DNA of 64,000 nt from Kiritimatiellaceae bacterium (GCA_013141415.1 JABFQY010000005.1:186001-250000); one strand, 5' to 3'. Counted from the first letter of the stretch, positions 53,991-62,804 are shown. Numbers and translations are program-made. Notes: a model not told the origin generated them from the sequence alone.

Positions 53991-55700
53991 ATGAAACGAA
54001 AATCCAATTCTATTTTATGGGTGCTGGGCGTAGCCGGATGGACGACTCTTTTTTTTCTACCCATTCTGCACGGTGAATTTCTTCACTGGGATGATCAGGC
54101 GCTATTTGTTGAGAATCCGTACTTTCGTGGATTAGGCCCATCACATTGGCAGTGGATGTGCACAACGTTTCTGCTGGGGCACTGGCAACCGTTGAGCTGG
54201 TTGAGTTATGCGGTGGATTACAAAATCTGGGCAATGAATCCGCAAGGATGGCATGCAACCAATTTGTTACTGCACTCAGTGAATGCCGTGCTGGTTTATC
54301 TGTCGTGTCTGTCTTTTTTCGGCGGACGGAAAGAGCAATCCCGCATGGCCGCCGCACTTGCCGCACTTTTCTGGGCTATTCATCCGCTTCGAGGGGAGCC
54401 TGTGGCGTGGCTGGCGACTCGCGGATATCTGTTGTGCACAACGTTTTGTTTGTTGACCTTGTTGCTTTATTTGCGAGCGGTTGGCCGGAGCCGCTATCCA
54501 CTGGCAGCTTTGCTTTGTTTCGCGCTGGCGTCCGGAACCAAAGGGATTGGCATGATGCTTCCTCCGGTTCTTCTATTGGTCGACTGGGTTCTGCTCCGGC
54601 GAGTTACTTCCGTGCGTACAGCATGTTCCTGTACGATTGAAAAAATTCCGTTCTTTGGAATCTCCTTGCTAACCGGTCTTGCAGCATTCTGGTCCAAGCA
54701 CTTGCATGGGGGCATGGCCTCTGTTGAACAATACGGATTGCGCGAACGTTTTGGTCAAGCGATCTACGGAATTTGGTTTTATCTGCTAAAAACTATCACG
54801 CCACACAACCTTTCGCCTCTTTACTACCAGCGGCCCGAAGCGGGCCCAGTGATGGTTGCGCTGGTGCTGGCGGTGACGACGGTTATTTTCCTTTTCTTGT
54901 TTCGGCGGAATTTTCGTCCTGTGATTTTTGCGCTGAGTGCATTTCTGCTGCTGGTTTTTCCAATGCTAGGATTTACTCAAAGCGGTGCACAAATGGTTGC
55001 TGACCGCTTTACATATCTGGCGGCCGTTCCGTTTTCTGTTTTGCTGGCTGTCGGCCTGAACCGGTTGACGGCTTTTCGCCGAACGGTTTTCACTGCGTTG
55101 GCAGTTCTGCTAATAATTTTTGGTGTACAAACCTTTATTTGGTCCGGTGTCTGGTCGGATAGCCTGTTGCTTTGGCACCATTCCGCGACAGCGGGCGGAG
55201 GAGATGCCCGGGCATATAACGGGATGGGACAGGCATTGATGGATCGTAAGGCTTATACAAAATCTATTGAGTGTTTTGATCAAGCGTTGCGCCTGAAGCC
55301 GAATTACGCGGCCGCGTTGCAGAACCGGGCGTTAGCCAGAATCGAAACAGGGGAATATCGGAAAGCGTTCGAAGATGTAGGTGCGGCGCTATCCATGGAA
55401 GGGCTTTCAAAAGTTGATCAGGTTAAAATGCGTTTGGGGCAAGGGCGAATTGCCGAACATCTCGGGCTTACGGATCAAGTTTTAGTTGCTTATTCTGCAG
55501 TGATTGACGATCCGGCGGTTGATCCGTTTTGGAAGATACAGGCATTACAGATGCGTGCCCGGATATATCTGGAACGAGGTCATTTGGCTCAAGGCCGACT
55601 GGACTTGGAGGCCGTTTTGCGACTGCCGGATCCGACGGACGAATATCAGAGCAGGGTTCGCCGGGTACTTGCCGAACTAAAAAAAATCCCCGAAGAATAA
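53991..55700 (+). CDS. Membrane glycosyltransferase with C-terminal TPR (TMTC-like)
   Basis: A 569-residue protein. The N-terminal 400 residues contain about 10-12 hydrophobic helices with an acidic loop FLHWDDQALFVENPYF near residue 33 and HPLRGEPVAW near residue 135, as in GT-C/DUF1736-type protein O-mannosyltransferases. The last 170 residues contain TPR units (AYNGMGQALMDRKAYTKSIE, YAAALQNRALARIETGEYRK). This layout matches TMTC proteins. Its location among four pilin genes suggests O-glycosylation of pilin, by analogy with PglL/TfpO, but the family differs. The start at 53991 is chosen from the hydrophobic N terminus; an ATG 14 codons earlier is possible. The stop codon lies in the loop of a terminator. 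Confidence 0.78.
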   Translation: MKRKSNSILWVLGVAGWTTLFFLPILHGEFLHWDDQALFVENPYFRGLGPSHWQWMCTTFLLGHWQPLSWLSYAVDYKIWAMNPQGWHATNLLLHSVNAVLVYLSCLSFFGGRKEQSRMAAALAALFWAIHPLRGEPVAWLATRGYLLCTTFCLLTLLLYLRAVGRSRYPLAALLCFALASGTKGIGMMLPPVLLLVDWVLLRRVTSVRTACSCTIEKIPFFGISLLTGLAAFWSKHLHGGMASVEQYGLRERFGQAIYGIWFYLLKTITPHNLSPLYYQRPEAGPVMVALVLAVTTVIFLFLFRRNFRPVIFALSAFLLLVFPMLGFTQSGAQMVADRFTYLAAVPFSVLLAVGLNRLTAFRRTVFTALAVLLIIFGVQTFIWSGVWSDSLLLWHHSATAGGGDARAYNGMGQALMDRKAYTKSIECFDQALRLKPNYAAALQNRALARIETGEYRKAFEDVGAALSMEGLSKVDQVKMRLGQGRIAEHLGLTDQVLVAYSAVIDDPAVDPFWKIQALQMRARIYLERGHLAQGRLDLEAVLRLPDPTDEYQSRVRRVLAELKKIPEE

Positions 55701-55715
55701 ATCTCCGGGGATTTT
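55683..55715. terminator. Bidirectional terminator between glycosyltransferase and pilin
   Basis: AAAATCCCCG and CGGGGATTTT form a 10-bp stem with a 13-nt loop that contains the stop codon of the glycosyltransferase gene. A T run follows on the minus strand (ATTTTTTT), so it mainly ends the pilin transcript; on the plus strand the run is short. Confidence 0.8.
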
Positions 55716-55733
55716 GTCAAAGCGGGCTACGAA

Positions 55734-56087
55734 TTAGTAGGAGGCTTTGGTGGTCATGGTGCCGATGTCAATTGTGTCGCTACCGACGTTCAGGTCGGTC
55801 AGACCGCTGATACGCAGGATCGCCAGAATGTTGCTAGCTCCGGTAGAACCGGTGGTAATGGCCGTGCTGTTATCTGCACCCATTGAACCTGTAACGGTAC
55901 CGGCTGGCAGAGTCAGCTGACCCTTGGCTTTTTCAACGTCAGCAACGTTGCGGGCTTTGGTTTTCTGCTGAGCATTCGAGTATGCGCCCAAGATAGACGG
56001 GATACCGATAGCGGCCAATAGACCGATGATCGCGACAACGATCATAATTTCAACCAGAGTGAACCCTTTTTTATTCGTCTTCTTCAT
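55734..56087 (-). CDS. Major type IV pilin, copy 1
   Basis: A 117-residue prepilin: MKKTNKKG-FTLVEIMIVVAII with Gly8 at -1 and Glu13 at +5, then a short globular part rich in Thr/Ser/Gly and no disulfide Cys pair. It is nearly identical to the pilin at 56461-56814, differing at residues 95 (Gly vs Ser) and 107 (Asp vs Thr). GGGAAT lies before the ATG. A sigma-54-like promoter is at 56197-56213. These two are probably the main pilus subunits. Confidence 0.87.
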   Translation of the reverse strand: MKKTNKKGFTLVEIMIVVAIIGLLAAIGIPSILGAYSNAQQKTKARNVADVEKAKGQLTLPAGTVTGSMGADNSTAITTGSTGASNILAILRISGLTDLNVGSDTIDIGTMTTKASY

Positions 56088-56196
56088 TTTTATTCCCTTT
56101 ATTTTCATTTTTATTTCTCAGCCGCCGGCTTTTTGTTTCGTGACTTTAATGCGTTTGTATCGTGTACCGGTTTAAAATTCTCATGGCACATATATA

Positions 56197-56213
56197 AGCA
56201 ATAGACATACCAA
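56197..56213 (-). promoter_or_regulatory. Candidate sigma-54 promoter of major pilin copy 1
   Basis: The minus strand reads TTGGTATGTCTATTGCT: GG and GC separated by 10 bp, with TTGCT exact and TGGTAT close to TGGCAC. The predicted start is about 100 bp before the ATG, leaving a long leader. Confidence 0.55.
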
Positions 56214-56412
56214 AAACTTCTAACATCCTATGCGTCTAGTATGCATCTGAAAATCGGATTGGCAACTCCTTTTTCTTAAACATCTTATGAGGGTATTACA
56301 CTATGGCCTGAACATATTGTAGAGGCATTCCCAATGCTATAAAAAGTTATGTTTCTGAGAACGTGCACTTCCATTATGTTTGTGGACGCTGATGACGCAT
56401 TGGGTAAAAACT

Positions 56413-56447
56413 AAAAAACCCAGAGACTTGCGATCTCTGGGTTTTTT
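56413..56447. terminator. Terminator after major pilin copy 2
   Basis: AAAAAACCCAGAGA-CTTGCGA-TCTCTGGGTTTTTT is a perfect 14-bp stem with a T run on both strands. It lies 14 bp past the pilin stop. The rest of the 56088-56460 gap holds only the pilin leader and the promoter at 56197-56213. Confidence 0.93.
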
Positions 56448-56460
56448 AGCAGGCTACGAA

Positions 56461-56814
56461 TTAGTAGGAAGCTTTGGTGGTCATGGTGCCGATGGTAATT
56501 GTATCGCTACCGACGTTCAGGTCGGTCAGGCTGCTGATGCGCAGGATCGCCAGAATGTTGCTAGCTCCGGTAGAACCGGTGGTAATGGCTGTGCTGTTAT
56601 CTGCACCCATTGAACCTGTAACGGTACCGGCTGGCAGAGTCAGTTGACCCTTGGCTTTTTCAACGTCAGCAACGTTGCGGGCTTTGGTTTTCTGCTGAGC
56701 ATTCGAGTATGCGCCCAAGATGGACGGAATACCGATAGCGGCCAACAGACCGATGATCGCGACAACGATCATAATTTCGACCAGAGTGAAACCTTTTTTA
56801 TTCGTCTTCTTCAT
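56461..56814 (-). CDS. Major type IV pilin, copy 2
   Basis: A 117-residue prepilin nearly identical to copy 1 (Ser95, Thr107). The class III leader, Gly8/Phe9 cleavage and Glu13 are the same. The first 65 bp of its upstream region are also similar (TTTATTCCCTTTATTTT), so the duplicated unit includes the ribosome binding site. No sigma-54-like promoter with correct spacing was found upstream of this copy, unlike copy 1. Confidence 0.87.
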   Translation of the reverse strand: MKKTNKKGFTLVEIMIVVAIIGLLAAIGIPSILGAYSNAQQKTKARNVADVEKAKGQLTLPAGTVTGSMGADNSTAITTGSTGASNILAILRISSLTDLNVGSDTITIGTMTTKASY

Positions 56815-57038
56815 TTTTATTCCCTTTATTTTTGTTTTTTGTTTCTCATTCGCCGGCTTTCTATTTCGTGATATCAGGAGTTTGTTTTGGGTAGCCGGTT
56901 AAAATTTATTAATGGAAATCGCTCGCTTCAACGCACAGAAGTTTAGCTGGTAAATTGTTTGTTGCAATAAACTTGTATAAAAAAGCATGTCAGGATTTCA
57001 GCCACGGCGGTTGTCAGGGAAATCCCTTTGCGCCAGTT

Positions 57039-58415
57039 TTACTTTTTTAAATCGGAAGGAAGTTTGCGATAGAGAGTCGCCAGGCTGATGCCCAATTCAT
57101 TGGCCGCTTTTTCTTTGTCACCGTTTACGCTTTCGATCGTTCTCTGAAGAAACTCTTTTTCCTTATCATGCAGGAATGTTTTCAACGATTTGCCTTTAAA
57201 CTGTTCATGGCGGCTGGTGATGACGCCGGACTTAAGACCTTCTTCGACCGTGTTGACGATTTTTGCGGGTAGAGTGTCCTTGGTGATACTTCCGTGTTGC
57301 GTGAAGGCGAGAGCGTGTTGAATCGTGTTTTCCAGTTCACGTACGTTGCCGGGCCAGTTGTAGTTATCGAGAACGCTCTGAGCCCCATGATCAATCGCCG
57401 GGACATCCGCATCGGGACCAAGTTCGCGCCGCATAATGTGGTCAACCAGCGGAAGAATATCTTCGGGGCGGTTACGTAACGGGGGGATATCGATGCTGAT
57501 CACACTGAGGCGGTAGTAAAGGTCTTCGCGAAACTTGCCCTGTTCGATGAGAGTTTCTAGTTTTTCATTGGAGGCAGCAATGATTCTGACATCTACTTCG
57601 GTGTGGTCAGAGCCTCCGACCTTGCGGATTTTTTTATCCTGCAGAACGCGCAGTAGTTTGGACTGGATTTCGAGTGGCATGGCACTGATTTCATCGAGGA
57701 AAAGGGTTCCTCCGTGCGTGGTTTCAAACAGTCCGGCCTTTGTTGCGGTTGCGCCGGTAAATGAGCCTTTGACGTGACCGAACATTTCAGATTCCATTAA
57801 CGCCGCCGGCAGAGCCGCACAATTGACGGCCATGAACGTTGCGTCTTTTCGGGGGCTGTAGTGGTGCAACGCACGAGCAACAAGTTCTTTGCCGGTACCG
57901 CTTTCACCGTAAATCAGCACCGTGGTGGAAGTGGGGGCCACTCGCTCAATCATACCGCATACTTTGCGCATACCCGGGCTTTCAGCCACGATTCCGCCCA
58001 TCTGTTCCTTGTGTTCCAGCCGGGCTTTAAGATCTTTGTTTTCAGTGATAGCATGGTGATATTCGAGAGCCCGCTGAACCGTCAGCACCAATTCATCGAG
58101 CTTGAAGGGCTTGGTGATGTAGTCGAATGCACCTTCTTTCATGGCCTCGACCGCTGTGGCAACCGTGCCATAGGCTGTGAGCATGATAACGCCCATATCG
58201 GGCCACGCTGACCCTGCTTTGCGAAGAAGTTCCATTCCGTTGATCGGGGTCATGTTAATATCAGAAATCATCAGGTCAAACCGTTCGGTCTGAAGCAATT
58301 GCAACGCTTTTTCTCCATTGCTGGCCGGAGTGGCATCATATCCCTGCCCAACAAGTATTTTATTAAGCAGGTTTAAGATGGTCGGTTCGTCGTCTACGAT
58401 GAGTATTCGGGGCAT
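57039..58415 (-). CDS. Sigma-54-dependent response regulator (PilR-like)
   Basis: A 458-residue protein: receiver domain with ILIVDDEPTILNLL, Asp in LMISDINM and Lys in YITKPF; AAA+ domain with GESGTGKELVARALH (Walker A), GSFTGA loop 1, GGTLFLDEI (Walker B) and NWPGNVRELENTI; and a Fis-type HTH at the end (NELGISLATLYRK). Loop 1 is GSFTGA, not GAFTGA. It activates sigma-54 promoters, and the nearest candidates are the pilus genes. It is last in an operon with a PilS-like sensor. Start at 58415 with GGAATGG upstream. Confidence 0.88.
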   Translation of the reverse strand: MPRILIVDDEPTILNLLNKILVGQGYDATPASNGEKALQLLQTERFDLMISDINMTPINGMELLRKAGSAWPDMGVIMLTAYGTVATAVEAMKEGAFDYITKPFKLDELVLTVQRALEYHHAITENKDLKARLEHKEQMGGIVAESPGMRKVCGMIERVAPTSTTVLIYGESGTGKELVARALHHYSPRKDATFMAVNCAALPAALMESEMFGHVKGSFTGATATKAGLFETTHGGTLFLDEISAMPLEIQSKLLRVLQDKKIRKVGGSDHTEVDVRIIAASNEKLETLIEQGKFREDLYYRLSVISIDIPPLRNRPEDILPLVDHIMRRELGPDADVPAIDHGAQSVLDNYNWPGNVRELENTIQHALAFTQHGSITKDTLPAKIVNTVEEGLKSGVITSRHEQFKGKSLKTFLHDKEKEFLQRTIESVNGDKEKAANELGISLATLYRKLPSDLKK

Positions 58416-58525
58416 AGGCCATTCCGTTTCTTTTATTGACGGGCTGAAGTTATCATTTTCGAGAATGCCCGTCCATAGGTAATTTTTCATTCACAAATTG
58501 CCGAAGCCGTTCAAAAATAGGCGGT

Positions 58526-59782
58526 CTATTGTCGGCTTTTCGTGTCCTGATCAATATCCATTTGGATTAGATCCCTGACGTCTTTCGGTGAAAATTCAGC
58601 ATAATCAAGAAAGTTCTGAATGACTTTATCCATTCGAACCGATTCCATGACAATTTGATGACATAGCTCTTCACGTTCTTTAGCTGCAGCGGCTTCGTCG
58701 CCGCTTTTCAGGTTAATTTGAAGGAGCTGCACCGTGCCGGAAATTCCGGTAAGAGGCGTGCGAATTTGATGAGCCATTTCTTTGGCCATATTGGCCGCGG
58801 CTTTAATGCGCTCAAGCTGGCGGGTTTGGCCTTGCAGCCTAAGGAAATGAGAAAGGTCGTTAAAATTGAGAATACGGGTATCTACCAGTCCACCTGCGCT
58901 TGTACCGGCATGCGGAACGGCCTCAGACGGCAGGGTAAGCCGCTCGTCTTCAATGCTGACCGGGAAAACAGACCCGTCCGCCCGGCGGAAATAATCCGAG
59001 GCGCCTCGCAGATCGGTATCTCCGCTTTTTAGATCAGATGGTTTTAAGTGAATTGAGGCAAGTGCCTTGCCGGTCAGCTCGGCTTCATCGCGGCTCAATA
59101 AAACGCAAGCGCGGTCGTTTGCCATCAGAATCCGGTCGTCGGCATCCAGCAGCAGAAGACCGGTTTTGACATTTTTGAAAATGATCTTGGTTATGTCCCG
59201 GAATTGTTTTTCTTTTTTACTGATATAGTCGCACCGGCGGGAGACGTAGGCGCTGGCGATGCCGAAGAAGATAAAAATGGCAATGCGCAACGCCATGGCC
59301 CCTGAGGTATCAATGAGTTCCTGCGCGGCGGTTTCGGCCGGGTACTGAACCAGAATGTTTTGAGACATCAGCAGGATTACCAGCGTATAGGAAATAATGG
59401 CAAGAATAGTAATCTGAATGGTCTGTTTTAGCGGTAGAATAATGCCGGCCGAAAGAATGATCAGAGGATACAGCAGAATCAGGAAGTCGTTTTGGAGGCC
59501 GCCGGCGAAATAAACCAGACCGGAGACGAATACCAGATCTACCAGAAACTGCAACGGGGCCAGCCGCCGCATCCGGTCTTGGTTGCGCATCCAGAGCGAG
59601 TAGGGGATGGTGATGATGTATGCAAAGGCGATGAATGCGTAAAACGCGATGCTGTCTTGGCGCAGTATGAAAGACAGGACAATAAGAAATCCGCTGATGG
59701 TGACCAGGCGTGCTCCGAGCAGGCCCATCATAGTCGTCCATGGCACAGCCCGAATATCTTCCTCCTGCCGGATATTTTTCAT
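58526..59782 (-). CDS. PilS-like sensor protein lacking an ATPase domain
   Basis: A 418-residue membrane protein with about six helices at residues 20-195 (including LVTISGFLIVLSFIL), a PAS-like domain at about 210-310 (LLLDADDRILMANDRACVLL) and a dimerisation/His-phosphotransfer segment MAHQIRTPLTGISGTVQLLQ whose His is intact. The protein stops about 55 residues after it, at IQMDIDQDTKSRQ. No HATPase domain follows, and only 110 bp separate it from the response regulator gene. It cannot autophosphorylate by itself unless another kinase supplies the ATPase. Confidence 0.85.
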   Translation of the reverse strand: MKNIRQEEDIRAVPWTTMMGLLGARLVTISGFLIVLSFILRQDSIAFYAFIAFAYIITIPYSLWMRNQDRMRRLAPLQFLVDLVFVSGLVYFAGGLQNDFLILLYPLIILSAGIILPLKQTIQITILAIISYTLVILLMSQNILVQYPAETAAQELIDTSGAMALRIAIFIFFGIASAYVSRRCDYISKKEKQFRDITKIIFKNVKTGLLLLDADDRILMANDRACVLLSRDEAELTGKALASIHLKPSDLKSGDTDLRGASDYFRRADGSVFPVSIEDERLTLPSEAVPHAGTSAGGLVDTRILNFNDLSHFLRLQGQTRQLERIKAAANMAKEMAHQIRTPLTGISGTVQLLQINLKSGDEAAAAKEREELCHQIVMESVRMDKVIQNFLDYAEFSPKDVRDLIQMDIDQDTKSRQ

Positions 59783-59795
59783 AGCGGAATTTTTC

Positions 59796-60878
59796 CTACA
59801 TCACCACTTCGGTCATCTTGAAAATCGGCATAAACATGGCCAGCACGATTCCGCCGATCATCACCCCGATCACAACCATCAGCAGAGGCTCGAGCATTGA
59901 GGTGAGGCCTTCGAGCATGGTGTCGACTTCTTCCTGATAAAACTGGGACAGCTTGGTGAGCATTTCTTCCATTTTGCCGGTTTGTTCCCCGGCAGAAAGC
60001 ATATGGATGAGCATGCTGGGAAACTCTTTATTGCTTTTGAGTGTTTCGGAGATGGTTTTCCCCTGTTCGACACTGGCGCGCGCGTCCAAAATCGCCTTGC
60101 CAATCACTTTGTTGCCGGTGGCCACGCCGACGATAGACATGGCTTGAATAATCGGCACGCCACTCGACATCAGTTGAGCGAAGGTTGATGCGAAGCGTGT
60201 GATGGCGATTTTCCGGGCCAGTTTTCCGAGCAGTGGAAACCGCAACCGGACGGCGTCCACTACGTAGCCGCCCCTTTCAGTTCTAACGTAGCGGCGCAGG
60301 CTGTAGATTGAGACGCCGATGGCGGATAGAACGATGTACCAGTAATCGCGGATAAAGTTGCTGGTATTCAGAAGCATTTGTGTCGGACCGGGCAGTTTGG
60401 CGCCGAATCCGGCAAACATCTTAGCGAATGTCGGCACGATACCGACGATCAGGCCGACCGAAATGATCAGTGCTACGCAGATAACAACCGTCGGGTACAT
60501 CATGGCGGACTTCACTTTGGCGCGCAATCGATTGGAAGCTTCCAAAAAAGTGGCCACGCGTTCGCAGGTTTCCGCCAGCATACCACCCGTTTCACCGGCA
60601 CGCATCATGTTAACGTAAAGCTCATCGAAAATCTGCGGGTATTCGCTCAGCGAATCGGAATACATAGAGCCGCCCTCAACATTCACCCGTACTCCGGCAA
60701 GCACCGCACGGAAGTTTTTACTTTCGGTCTGTTCCTCCAGCGCAACGATGGATTGCACCAGCGGCATCCCCGACGAGAGCATTGCCGCCATTTGGCGGGA
60801 GTACATTGGAACCTCCTTCAGCCGGATTTTCCGGGAGCCGCTCACTTTTTTACTTACTGTTTTTTTTGCAGTTGCCAT
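59796..60878 (-). CDS. Type IV pilus / type II secretion inner membrane protein PilC/GspF
   Basis: A 360-residue protein with two GspF repeats. The first holds YSRQMAAMLSSGMPLVQSI, FDELYVNMMRAGETGG and a membrane helix (VICVALIISVGLIVGIV); the second holds RFASTFAQLMSSGVPIIQA, MLSAGEQTGKMEEML and the final helix. Its N terminus has a basic Lys/Lys-Thr stretch (ATAKKTVSKKV). GspF/PilC binds the assembly ATPase and anchors pseudopilin assembly. It lies 13 bp after the ATPase gene and 13 bp before the sensor gene. Confidence 0.92.
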   Translation of the reverse strand: MATAKKTVSKKVSGSRKIRLKEVPMYSRQMAAMLSSGMPLVQSIVALEEQTESKNFRAVLAGVRVNVEGGSMYSDSLSEYPQIFDELYVNMMRAGETGGMLAETCERVATFLEASNRLRAKVKSAMMYPTVVICVALIISVGLIVGIVPTFAKMFAGFGAKLPGPTQMLLNTSNFIRDYWYIVLSAIGVSIYSLRRYVRTERGGYVVDAVRLRFPLLGKLARKIAITRFASTFAQLMSSGVPIIQAMSIVGVATGNKVIGKAILDARASVEQGKTISETLKSNKEFPSMLIHMLSAGEQTGKMEEMLTKLSQFYQEEVDTMLEGLTSMLEPLLMVVIGVMIGGIVLAMFMPIFKMTEVVM

Positions 60879-60891
60879 AACAAGTTCCTGA

Positions 60892-62601
60892 TTACCCAGT
60901 GGTTACTCTCAAAATTTCATCAATCGTTGTTATTCCGTCGCGCACCCGGGAAAGGCCGGTTTCCCGCAAGCTCTTCATGCCGTTACGGACAGCCACTTCC
61001 CGCAGGGCGCTCGCCTCTGATGTTTCGAGAATCTTCGCCCGGAGTTCATCGTTCAGCAGCAAAATTTCCATGATTGCACCGCGGCCCTTATAGCCCAGTC
61101 CGCTGCACTTCGGGCACCCTTTGGCGGCGAAAAAGGTGGTGTCCTTAAACTGGTCTGGATCGAGACGATTGAAACTCAGCGTTTTTTCCGGAATTTGAAT
61201 GGCCTGTTTGCAGAAAGGGCAGAGTTTGCGGTAAAGACGTTGCGCCTGCGTCATCACCAGCGATGACGAAAGCATGAACGGCTCGATGCCCATGTATGCC
61301 ATACGGGCAATCGCGCCGGCGGCATCGTTGGTGTGTAGCGTGCTGATCACCAAATGTCCCGTCAATGCGGCCTGTACCGCGATGGAGGCGGTTTCGTTGT
61401 CGCGAATTTCACCGATCATCACAATATCGGGATCCTGACGCAGAATGGAACGTAAGCCGGCGGCGAACGTCAGGCCGACTTCGGGGCGCGCCTGAACCTG
61501 GTTGATTCCCTGAAGCTGATATTCTACCGGGTCTTCCACGGTGATGATATTCACATCCTCGGTGTTCAACTCCTGCAACGCCGAATAAAGAGTCGTTGTT
61601 TTGCCGGAACCGGTCGGGCCGGTGACCAGCAACATGCCGTGCGGTTTGGCAATGGCGAATTTCAGATCCTCCAGAGCCTTTTGCTCCAGACCAAGTGACT
61701 CCAGATTGGGGGCGAGCGCGGTTTTGTCCAGAATACGCATCACGATTTTCTCGCCGTGTACGGTCGGTAGATAACTGATGCGTAAATCCACCTCTTTGCC
61801 CAGCGCCTTGATCTTAAAACGGCCGTCCTGCGGAATGCGCCGTTCTGCAATGTCGAGGTTCGACATGATTTTGATACGCGACGAGATCGCCGATTGGACA
61901 CTTTTAGGCGGACTGGGGTTTTCGTAAAGCACACCATCCACACGGTAACGAAGACGAATCTTATTTTCCATCGGCTCAATGTGGATGTCGCTGGCGTGTT
62001 TACGGAGAGCTTCGATCAGAATCGAATTGACGATGCGCACAACCGGAGCATCCGAGGCGCTTTCCAGCATTTCTTCGAGATTGTCTGCGCTGGTTGCGTC
62101 GCGACCGACTTCCAGCTCACTGTCGTCCTCCATGTCTTTGAGGATGTCCTCTAGCCCGATCGACCCATCCTTTGCCGAGACATCCAGTACGCCAAGGATA
62201 TCCCGCGGGTCGGCAATCACCGAAAATATCTGATACTCGATCTGCGTCTTGAGGTTTTCAATCCCCATAATATTGAAGGGGTCTCCCGTGGCGACGGTGA
62301 GCAGTTTGCCGGTTTTGCACAGGGGCAGCATTTTCAGCTGCGCCCAGGTTGCGCGCGGCAGCATTTCAACCAGCGACCGGTCGACTTGAAAGCCATCGAG
62401 ACTGATCGGCGTCATTTCCAGATACTCAGCCTTGGCCAGCAGCAGCACCGGCGCGGGCACTGCGCCCTGCGTAACCAGCACTTCTTCGAGCGGGATTCCG
62501 GTTTTTTCGGACTCGGCCCTGGCTGTCTTTATTGCTTCTTCCGGAACCGGGAAGCGGTCAAAGAGAATCCCTGTCAGAGTTCTGTAGGCTTTATCGCTCA
62601 T
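60892..62601 (-). CDS. Type IV pilus / type II secretion assembly ATPase PilB/GspE
   Basis: A 569-residue ATPase. The MshEN N-terminal domain (residues 20-150) is followed by the core: DIHIEPMENKIRLRYRVDG, GPTGSGKTTTLYSAL (Walker A), the Asp box ITVEDPVEY, QDPDIVMIGEIRDNETA (Walker B), the His box GHLVISTLHTNDA, and a C-terminal zinc ribbon (CPFC...CPKCSGLG). It powers pilus extension or secretion. The start at 62601 follows a strong sigma-54-like promoter; an earlier frame extension of 45 residues is not family sequence. Confidence 0.93.
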   Translation of the reverse strand: MSDKAYRTLTGILFDRFPVPEEAIKTARAESEKTGIPLEEVLVTQGAVPAPVLLLAKAEYLEMTPISLDGFQVDRSLVEMLPRATWAQLKMLPLCKTGKLLTVATGDPFNIMGIENLKTQIEYQIFSVIADPRDILGVLDVSAKDGSIGLEDILKDMEDDSELEVGRDATSADNLEEMLESASDAPVVRIVNSILIEALRKHASDIHIEPMENKIRLRYRVDGVLYENPSPPKSVQSAISSRIKIMSNLDIAERRIPQDGRFKIKALGKEVDLRISYLPTVHGEKIVMRILDKTALAPNLESLGLEQKALEDLKFAIAKPHGMLLVTGPTGSGKTTTLYSALQELNTEDVNIITVEDPVEYQLQGINQVQARPEVGLTFAAGLRSILRQDPDIVMIGEIRDNETASIAVQAALTGHLVISTLHTNDAAGAIARMAYMGIEPFMLSSSLVMTQAQRLYRKLCPFCKQAIQIPEKTLSFNRLDPDQFKDTTFFAAKGCPKCSGLGYKGRGAIMEILLLNDELRAKILETSEASALREVAVRNGMKSLRETGLSRVRDGITTIDEILRVTTG

Positions 62602-62626
62602 AATTTTACTTCGCAATTGTTGTCGC

Positions 62627-62643
62627 AGCAGAAACGGTGCCAA
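62627..62643 (-). promoter_or_regulatory. Candidate sigma-54 promoter of the pilB operon
   Basis: The minus strand reads TTGGCACCGTTTCTGCT: TTGGCAC is exact, GG and GC are 10 bp apart, and CTGCT differs from TTGCT by one base. The GC is 27 bp before the start codon. It would drive pilB, pilC, the sensor and the PilR-like activator. Confidence 0.65.
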
Positions 62644-62787
62644 GTACGCGGCTACGATAGACTTTCCAATCATTGGAAACAAGCAGGGAGATGACGGAGA
62701 ATTGAAATAACGGGGTGGCAGGATGTGTTCCGGCACTCCGTCCTAACTGCAATGTTCCAAACAATGTAAAAAATAGCGGTGCATCAT

Positions 62788-62804
62788 CGGCACAAGTCGT
62801 GCTT
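62788..62804 (+). promoter_or_regulatory. Candidate sigma-54 promoter of the GspE-N protein gene
   Basis: TCGGCACAAGTCGTGCT has GG and GC separated by 10 bp, GGCAC exact and GTGCT close to TTGCT. The GC is 38 bp before the ATG, leaving room for the AGGAG ribosome binding site. It lies back to back with the promoter of the pilB operon, 144 bp away. Confidence 0.5.

Noticed and set aside
56815-57038. Sigma-54 promoter before major pilin copy 2
   Set aside because: No GG-N10-GC pair on the correct strand was found in this gap.
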